Below, in pieces: positions 6,403 to 11,184 of a stretch of 11,184 nt of DNA. The translations under genes were made by a program, and so were the position numbers. The notes under the pieces are model-generated. The model saw only the letters and a list, made by a program, of their open reading frames with translations, had not been told where the DNA came from and did not search any database. Within the stretch, counting starts at the first letter, position 1, and each line of letters begins with the position of its first letter. This stretch comes from a bacterium (GTDB lineage: Bacteria; Spirochaetota; UBA4802; UBA5550), in contig JAAENB010001129.1 in the NCBI GenBank assembly GCA_024224995.1, positions 1 through 11,184 of the forward strand, in the 5' to 3' direction.

Positions 6403-7185
6403 CTACTTCTTCAAGTACGCCCACTGCAAACTGCCGCACAGGCTCGATCTGGATACCCCTCTTGACAGTTTATCCGGAGAGAGGTATTTTTTGTTATTAC
6501 AGGTAACTAAATAATATGTTTTCTTGCCTTCGGAAGCGGAGAGTTTGCTTATTTTTTTAAGGTGTTTGGCGTCCTTGCTGTAGCCGTGATAGGTTCCGTG
6601 ATAGGCGCTCTCTTCTTCCTCGTTTTCCGGGTATTGAATATATACGGAGGGGCGGGAACGTCTTTTTGTGGGAACAAGGGTTATTGCCCCTCCCTGGTAT
6701 TTAACCATGCCCGAATACCGGTCGCTAATCCCAAAATGAGAATTAAAAATCTTTTCATTATAATATTTCCCTTTAAGGGTTAATATATTGGTATATTCAT
6801 TCTGGGATTTTAAATTTGTATAATAATACCTGCCCTTCATCTTTCTGCCCATTTTAGCTGCTGACATAACCGGTTCATTCGACAAAAAGGCTCCAAAAAC
6901 CCACCCGCTTTTTCTACCTTTTTTTATAAAATACCAGTGATCAAAATCTACTCCTATGGTTTCCTGGTCTTCGGATTTTTCCAGGACTTTTACTTTAGTG
7001 CCCAGCGCAAAGGAGCCCAGGCGTTTTCCCGAGGTATTGGCCGCTGTCCGGTAGTTCAATTTTGAGGCGGTTGTATATGCGTATCCGCCAACTTCAATGG
7101 AATCGTCGGCTGATAGTATTTGCGGAAGCGTGTATATTCCTGCGGCGAATATTAGACTTATTAATAGAATTCTTGCTAATTTCAT
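6403..7185 (-). CDS. Exported SH3b-domain protein
   Basis: A 260-residue protein starting at ATG 7185, behind GGGAGGAG (7196-7203), ten bases upstream. Residues 1-26 are a Sec signal peptide (MKLARILLISLIFAAG...ILSA) with likely cleavage before D27. Residues 33 to about 102 form a bacterial SH3 domain: KLNYRTAANTSGKRLGSFALGTKVKVL, a WYFIKKG strand and a SGWVFGAFLS end, as in cell-wall or peptide-binding SH3b modules. The remaining ~150 residues (GRYYYTNLKS... to ...SLQWAYLKK) are not recognised; they are rich in Tyr, Lys and Ser. An earlier in-frame ATG at 7239 would add 18 residues and hide the ribosome site, so it was not used. The 5' half plus leader is duplicated downstream of the R-M island. 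Likely periplasmic or envelope-associated. Confidence 0.82.
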   Translation of the reverse strand: MKLARILLISLIFAAGIYTLPQILSADDSIEVGGYAYTTASKLNYRTAANTSGKRLGSFALGTKVKVLEKSEDQETIGVDFDHWYFIKKGRKSGWVFGAFLSNEPVMSAAKMGRKMKGRYYYTNLKSQNEYTNILTLKGKYYNEKIFNSHFGISDRYSGMVKYQGGAITLVPTKRRSRPSVYIQYPENEEEESAYHGTYHGYSKDAKHLKKISKLSASEGKKTYYLVTCNNKKYLSPDKLSRGVSRSSLCGSLQWAYLKK

Positions 7186-7255
7186 GATTTTGGAGCTCCT
7201 CCCTGGTTCAGGTTCATTGAGATTGGCGTATTTTGCCAATTTGGGCTCTTTGAGT
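6983..7255. repeat. Direct repeat, left copy (SH3b gene 5' end and leader)
   Basis: Matches 10703-10988 in the same orientation. I count six single-base differences plus one length change (13 extra bases in the right copy) near the start codon. It covers the SH3b promoter region, ribosome site, signal peptide and first 68 codons. The left edge is sharp (6983/10703). The right edge coincides with the IS66 end in the other copy, so the original repeat could have been longer. Confidence 0.93.
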
Positions 7256-7258
7256 CAA
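7230..7258 (-). promoter_or_regulatory. Putative sigma-70 promoter of the SH3b gene
   Basis: On the - strand, TTGACT (7253-7258) and CAAAAT (7230-7235) are separated by 17 bases, giving a start near 7223 and a leader of about 37 bases before the ATG. The -35 is close to consensus; the -10 matches four of six bases. Confidence 0.5.
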
Positions 7259-7295
7259 CTATTTTCCCCAAAAATAGAGGTTCCATCAAAAACAC

Positions 7296-7336
7296 TTGAC
7301 GTATGACAGTCAACAAACGTATAGTTTAAATATACG
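7296..7336 (+). promoter_or_regulatory. Putative promoter with dyad upstream of the methyltransferase
   Basis: TTGACG (7296-7301) and TATAGT (7320-7325) with an 18-base spacer look like a + strand promoter. A dyad CGTATA-N7-TATACG (7318-7336) overlaps the -10, and a smaller TTGAC-N8-GTCAA dyad (7296-7313) overlaps the -35. Such placement suits a repressor or the methyltransferase itself acting on its own promoter, but no regulator gene is present in the window. Confidence 0.4.
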
Positions 7337-7360
7337 AAGGGAATAAATCAGGTTTGTTAC

Positions 7361-7442
7361 TTGACAGAAATTAATTGAAGATTGTGAATATATTTACAAT
7401 AGATTGTAGGTATACATTGAGTTATATAAAATTCTGTATAAT
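7361..7442 (+). promoter_or_regulatory. A/T-rich promoter region with 20-bp near-palindrome
   Basis: A near-perfect 20-bp palindrome at 7381-7400 (ATTGT...ACAAT, nine of ten pairs) lies between a TTGACA (7361-7366) and a perfect TATAAT (7437-7442). The TATAAT is 41 bases before the methyltransferase ATG and has no well-spaced -35, so an activator or extended element would be needed. The surrounding sequence is A/T-rich, which raises the chance of fortuitous matches. Confidence 0.35.
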
Positions 7443-7483
7443 GAAAAATATCCTGCTAATATGGAGTGAAAAGGACAAATCGA

Positions 7484-10450
7484 ATGAGCTCATTAGCCAA
7501 AGAATACATTAGCGGATTATCTCAACTTGAGATGTTCAATGCTGATGCAAATTCTGTTGGATTAATTCATATTTCAGAACTAAAAAATCCAAATATTAAC
7601 TATCACCAACGACTATGCCTTGAAAAAGCAAAAAAAAACGGAGTTGACGCTGTTTACTTTAGAAACTATTCTGACAACACTAGACCTTCGAAACCTCAAC
7701 TTTACATTTTTGATTTTACTAAAGGAGAAAAAGATATTGTTGAAATCCATAAAAATGTTTGGAGCAGTTCTGAAGTCAGGTTATACTTAATAATCACAAA
7801 ATCGGAAATTAAATTATTCAATTCATCAAAGCCAGTAAGACAAAACAAATCAGGAGAATTATATGTATCTCCTTTTGATATTCTCAAAATTGCAGGAGAT
7901 GCAAAAGAAAGATACGAAGAATATTCCGGGAAGAAATTTGACAATGGTACATTTTGGGAAAAGACACAAATTGATTTCGGATATAGTGAAACTGCGTATG
8001 AAAAACTTATTACGGAATTAAAAAATGCGCGAAATTACTTTCTAAAAAAAATTAACATAGACAAAGTCATCGCAAGTAAATTACTTGTTTTGGGAATTTT
8101 AGTTAAATACCTTGAAGAAAGAATAGATATTGACGAAAAGGGGAAAGAAACCCGAGTTTTTGCATCAGATTTTTTCAATCAAAAAAAATTTGGCTTTTCG
8201 GCAAACTTTATTGAAACAATAAAAAATGGATTTGCATTAGATCTATTTGACCACTTAAGCCGTCATTTTAATGGTATGATTTTCCATTTACCAGAGGAAT
8301 ACAAAGAGCAGATAAGGAAAATTGACTTATCTCCATTAGCCCACTTTTTATCAGGAATAATCGACAACAAACAGTTCGTTTTTTGGAAGTTATATTCCTT
8401 TAATCATCTACCGGTTGAGCTAATTAGTAGTATTTACGAGGTATTCTTAGAAGCAGATAAAAATAGTGGCATAGCATATACTCCATCGTATTTGGTTAAT
8501 TTTATGATTGATGAGAGCATGCCCATCAATGAACCGAAAGAAAACTTTAAAATACTTGATCCTGCTTGTGGCTCAGGAATTTTCTTAGTTTCAGCTTTTA
8601 AACGCATTATTGATTGGTGGAGAATCTCTGTTCACCAAAAGACAGGAAAGTGGATAATTCCGGGGAAGGAACATTTACATCAATTAAAAAAACTTTTAAA
8701 AAAAAATATTTATGGTTTAGATATTGAAGACGAAGCTGTCGATTTGGCAATATTCAGCCTAAGCCTCACTTTATGTGATATGCTGTCTCCCACAGTAATA
8801 TGGGAAAATTTACGTTTTGATGATTTAAGTAACAATATAGTTAAGTCGGACTTTTTTAAATGGTACTCAAAAGACAAACGAGAAAAATTTGATTTAGTAG
8901 TAGGAAACCCGCCTTTTATTGAATATGGCTTCAGATTTCCGGAAATAAACAGTTTGACTAAAAGCCTGGAGTTAAAGGAACAAGTACCAAATAATCAAAG
9001 TTCTTTGCTTTTTTCCTTACTGGGAATAAAACTTGTTAAAAAGACAAATGGATTGCTTGCTTTTATTTTACCTTCAGGTCCTTTATTGTATAATAATTCA
9101 AAAAAGCCTGTAAACTTTAGAAAATGGCTTTTTAGCGAGTATAATATACCTCAGATAATAGATTTCACCTATTTAAGTAATCTTCTTTTCAAGAATAAAG
9201 GAAATAAAAAAAATGTTGCGGTTTCTGCCTTTTTTCTTGAAAATAAATTACCAGATGAAAAACCCATTTACCATATTACAGTAAAAAAACTAAAATCGGC
9301 AAAAGAACGTCAGTATTTTGAAATAGATCATTATGATTTTCATAAGGTAAGCAAAACAGATGCATTGAATAACATTTTCGTATGGAAATCAAATCTATTG
9401 GGAGGGGGAAGGTTAGTTCCTTTTATAAAAAAACTGAGCGATTTTCCAACATTGAAAGATTTTCTCAATAATAGAAAAAACAAGGGGTGGATTTACGGTG
9501 ACGGTTTTATTAAAGGGAAACCTGATGATGAACTGGTAAGCACTGATTTTGAGAAAAAAAAAGGAGGTTATACAAAAGCTCCATATTTAACTGGTCTTGA
9601 GTATTTTGAACCTGAGGACTTTTCAGAAAATGGAATAAGGAAAACTCAGAAAATAAATTCTTTGTATTTTCAGTGGCCTAGAAGTAAGGAAATATATCAA
9701 TCCCCTCTTCTACTTATAAAAAAGAATATTGGAGAGAAATCAATACCGATTTATTTTAGTGACAAACAACTTGGATATAAAAATGAGGTTATTGGTATTC
9801 ATTGTCCATCTAAAGATAAAGCTATATTGAAGTCAATATATCAACGCATCAAAAACAATTCTTTATATAGGTTTTATATTTTAGCAACCAGTTCAAGAAG
9901 TGGGGTAAGCAGGTCAACTCAAACAACATTGCAAAATGATATTCTTGGTATTCCTTTTCCGGAAAACAAAAAAGATATTGAATTAACAGAGTTTGATAAA
10001 GTTCTCCTTGATGACACTTTAATGTATGGATTAGAATTTCTTGGGAAAGAAACGAATATTAAATCCTTAGAAGTTGCATCAAATAATAAGCTTATTGATT
10101 TCGGGAATATTTTTTGTAAAGTATTGAATTCATTATTCGAAACAGAAACAAAGAAATATTTACAAGATAAAATTTACAGTGCAGAATCATTCATTTGCAC
10201 TACTTTCCATTATAGTGCAGAAAATAATACTTCTCCAATAATTACATCCGACAAACAACTGGAAAAACATATTGCCCAACTAGTTTATCAAAAGATGGGG
10301 GTAAATTATCGAATAAACAGGGTAGTTAAGGTCTATGATGGTGATTACATCTATTTATTAAAACCGAAAGAATTAAGGTATTGGCTCAAATCAGCAGCAT
10401 TGAGAGATGCTGATGAAACTATTGTTGACCTTTATAAAGCAGGATATTGA
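7484..10450 (+). CDS. N6-adenine DNA methyltransferase (Eco57I/type II-like)
   Basis: A 988-residue enzyme that should transfer a methyl group from SAM to adenine in a specific DNA sequence. Start ATG 7484 has AAAGGA eight bases upstream; GTG 7466 in frame lacks a good site. Residues 1-150 form an N-terminal domain (GVDAVYFR, PQLYIFDF, then SSSEVRLYLIITKSEIKLF). TPSYLVNFMID at 333-343 precedes SAM motif I, DPACGSG at 359-365; the catalytic motif NPPF is at 475-478, which together mark the gamma-class N6-adenine group. From about 645 to 830 a target-recognition region ends in SRSTQTTLQNDILGIPFP. The C-terminal RYWLKSAALRDADET is typical of this methylase family. No complete PD-(D/E)xK nuclease motif is evident, so cleavage was probably the job of the next gene. 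Its base composition is far more A/T-rich than the genes at 279-7185, suggesting transfer. Confidence 0.88.
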   Translation: MSSLAKEYISGLSQLEMFNADANSVGLIHISELKNPNINYHQRLCLEKAKKNGVDAVYFRNYSDNTRPSKPQLYIFDFTKGEKDIVEIHKNVWSSSEVRLYLIITKSEIKLFNSSKPVRQNKSGELYVSPFDILKIAGDAKERYEEYSGKKFDNGTFWEKTQIDFGYSETAYEKLITELKNARNYFLKKINIDKVIASKLLVLGILVKYLEERIDIDEKGKETRVFASDFFNQKKFGFSANFIETIKNGFALDLFDHLSRHFNGMIFHLPEEYKEQIRKIDLSPLAHFLSGIIDNKQFVFWKLYSFNHLPVELISSIYEVFLEADKNSGIAYTPSYLVNFMIDESMPINEPKENFKILDPACGSGIFLVSAFKRIIDWWRISVHQKTGKWIIPGKEHLHQLKKLLKKNIYGLDIEDEAVDLAIFSLSLTLCDMLSPTVIWENLRFDDLSNNIVKSDFFKWYSKDKREKFDLVVGNPPFIEYGFRFPEINSLTKSLELKEQVPNNQSSLLFSLLGIKLVKKTNGLLAFILPSGPLLYNNSKKPVNFRKWLFSEYNIPQIIDFTYLSNLLFKNKGNKKNVAVSAFFLENKLPDEKPIYHITVKKLKSAKERQYFEIDHYDFHKVSKTDALNNIFVWKSNLLGGGRLVPFIKKLSDFPTLKDFLNNRKNKGWIYGDGFIKGKPDDELVSTDFEKKKGGYTKAPYLTGLEYFEPEDFSENGIRKTQKINSLYFQWPRSKEIYQSPLLLIKKNIGEKSIPIYFSDKQLGYKNEVIGIHCPSKDKAILKSIYQRIKNNSLYRFYILATSSRSGVSRSTQTTLQNDILGIPFPENKKDIELTEFDKVLLDDTLMYGLEFLGKETNIKSLEVASNNKLIDFGNIFCKVLNSLFETETKKYLQDKIYSAESFICTTFHYSAENNTSPIITSDKQLEKHIAQLVYQKMGVNYRINRVVKVYDGDYIYLLKPKELRYWLKSAALRDADETIVDLYKAGY

Positions 10451-10451
10451 T

Positions 10452-10718
10452 ATGATGAAAGATAGTTTTAATATTTCAGCTTATAATATTCCTGGGCCTT
10501 CGATAGATAAAGGAACTATTCGAAAGAAACTTATAGAATTTTTAGAGAGTACTTTATATGTTTTCCAGGAACAATTCAAAGGAAATGTCGATACATCAGA
10601 AGAAGTTCTAAACGAGAAACTTGCAATAACTTTGGCTTTTAATTCAAAACCATTACCTTTTATTTTTCAACAAGAAGCTATTCAACAACAATCTAAAGGT
10701 CAAGGACTTTTACTTTAG
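10452..10718 (+). pseudogene. Truncated downstream gene, probable restriction nuclease
   Basis: Starts one base after the methyltransferase stop, with AGGA (10441-10444) inside the preceding gene, so the two were translationally coupled. Only about 84 native codons remain (MMKDSFNISAYNIPG... to ...FIFQQEAIQQQSKGQ). From 10703 the sequence is that of the SH3b gene read antisense, which adds GLLL and a TAG. The pattern PFIFQQEA resembles the segment before the catalytic Asp in several PD-(D/E)xK restriction nucleases, but the region that would hold the active site is gone. Nuclease identity is inferred mainly from position; it could be a specificity or accessory protein. Same A/T-rich composition as the methyltransferase. 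Confidence 0.7.
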
Positions 10719-10920
10719 TGCCCAGCGCAAAGGAGCCCAGGCGTTTTCCCGAGGTATTTGCCGCTGTCCGGTAATTCAATTTTGAGGCGGTTGTATATGC
10801 GTATCCGCCAACTTCAATGGAATCGTCGGCTGATAGTATTTGCGGAAGCGTGTATATTCCTGCGGCGAATATTAGACTTATTAATATCATTCTTGCTAAT
10901 TTTAATGCTAATTTTTTCAT
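10693..10920 (-). pseudogene. Truncated second copy of the SH3b gene
   Basis: The ATG at 10920, with GGGAGGAG upstream, opens a 75-codon frame reading MKKLALKLARMILISLIFAAG, then identical to the intact copy through GTKVKVL. It ends abruptly in DL and TAG, supplied by the R-M sequence. The second half of the SH3 domain and the whole C-terminal region are missing. Compared with the intact copy, the signal peptide carries a short internal duplication (KLALKLAR instead of KLAR). Its predicted -35 is lost to the IS66 insertion, so expression is doubtful. Confidence 0.88.
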
Positions 10921-10988
10921 TTTTGGAGCTCCTCCCTGGTTCAGGTTCATTGAGATTGGCGTATTTTGTCAATTTGGGCTCTTTGCGT
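10703..10988. repeat. Direct repeat, right copy
   Basis: Counterpart of 6983-7255 in the same orientation. The left boundary abuts the truncated nuclease-like gene. The right boundary is the first base of the IS66 terminal repeat, where the equivalent of the SH3b -35 box (10986-10991) is replaced by CGTGTA. Confidence 0.93.
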
Positions 10989-11184
10989 GTAAGCGCCAAA
11001 ACAACCCCACTCCAGCGTGAAGGGGGGAAACCAGCCCAGGATTATTTAATTTCAATTATTTCAGGAGAGCGTGCCCGGCAGGAGTGTCCGCAGTTCCGCT
11101 TTTGTATTCGCAGCAGGCAGATGATCAAAAAGATAGCGAAGATATTTATATGGTTCAAGGCCATTGGCCTTTGCCGTTTCAATA
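10989..11184 (-). mobile_element. IS66-family insertion sequence, one end (partial)
   Basis: The end begins GTAAGCGCCAAAACAACC, matching the GTAAGCG terminus typical of IS66-family inverted repeats. It is followed after 72 bases by the stop of a transposase frame on the - strand. The other end lies outside the window. The eight bases just before the terminus (10981-10988, CTTTGCGT) would be the target duplication to look for at the far end. Confidence 0.83.
11061..11184 (-). CDS. tnpC: IS66-family transposase, C-terminal 40 residues (partial)
   Basis: A - strand frame entering from the window end reads IETAKANGLEPYKYLRYLFD then HLPAANTKAELRTLLPGTLS and stops at TGA (11061-11063). ETAKANGLEPYxYL plus a closing LLP is the hallmark C-terminus of the IS66 DDE transposase. 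The catalytic domain and start are outside the window, so it cannot be said whether the gene is intact. Just downstream lie the non-coding element end and terminal repeat. Confidence 0.85.
   Translation of the reverse strand, partial: IETAKANGLEPYKYLRYLFDHLPAANTKAELRTLLPGTLS

Noticed and set aside
5531..6439. 302-codon open frame on the - strand across the Nudix gene
   Set aside because: It is antisense to a well-supported Nudix gene, has no ribosome site or recognisable domain, and its N-terminal part is the 24-bp repeat and heptamer array translated (FGSAQTP units).
7466..7483. GTG 7466 as methyltransferase start
   Set aside because: No usable ribosome site upstream, while ATG 7484 has AAAGGA at ideal spacing.
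7484..10718. BREX, DISARM or another multi-gene defence system
   Set aside because: Only a methyltransferase and one truncated gene are present; no phosphatase, ATPase, helicase or other hallmark partner is visible in the window.
10817..11020. 67-codon + strand frame
   Set aside because: It is antisense to the SH3b fragment and runs across the IS66 boundary; an equivalent shadow frame occurs over the intact SH3b copy.

Overview
The window looks like a chromosomal stretch of a Gram-negative bacterium. Evidence is a lipoprotein with a CsgG-like domain typical of outer-membrane-associated proteins, a Sec-exported SH3b protein, an IS66-type insertion sequence, and intergenic spaces full of short dispersed repeats (a CTTCGACTCCGCTCAG-type element and heptanucleotide arrays). 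The phylum cannot be fixed from the sequence. The first 7.2 kb has moderate GC; 7256-10702 is clearly more A/T-rich and looks acquired.

Layout. 1-278: leader with hairpin and inverted-repeat modules. 279-2759 (+): large TPR/CsgG-like lipoprotein. 2760-3216: non-coding, repeat-rich. 3217-4032 (-): STAS-domain protein with two C-terminal zinc ribbons. 4133-5515 (-): two-pass membrane sensor-like protein without an enzymatic output domain. These two minus-strand genes are 100 bp apart and may be one signalling unit. 5594-6268 (+): Nudix hydrolase with an altered Nudix box, divergent from the sensor gene across a 78-bp spacer holding a perfect inverted repeat. 6269-6402: heptamer array, hairpin and three tandem 24-bp repeats between convergent genes. 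6403-7185 (-): exported SH3b protein.

7256-10702 is a restriction-modification-type island: an intact N6-adenine DNA methyltransferase with a target-recognition region (7484-10450) and, one base later, the first ~84 codons of a second gene, probably the partner nuclease. That gene is cut where a second, truncated copy of the SH3b gene's 5' end begins (10703-10988). The methyltransferase is therefore bracketed by direct repeats of ~270-285 bp taken from the SH3b gene, as expected for insertion with a long target duplication or for unequal recombination between paralogues. The downstream copy is cut within its predicted -35 box by the end of an IS66-family element (10989 to the window end) whose transposase C-terminus runs in from the right.

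The most notable structures are the repeat-bracketed, apparently nuclease-less R-M island, the dispersed 24/25-bp repeat sitting at or inside gene 3' ends (once in frame within a coding region), and unusual architectures in the lipoprotein and STAS protein. I did not find a convincing undescribed multi-gene system.
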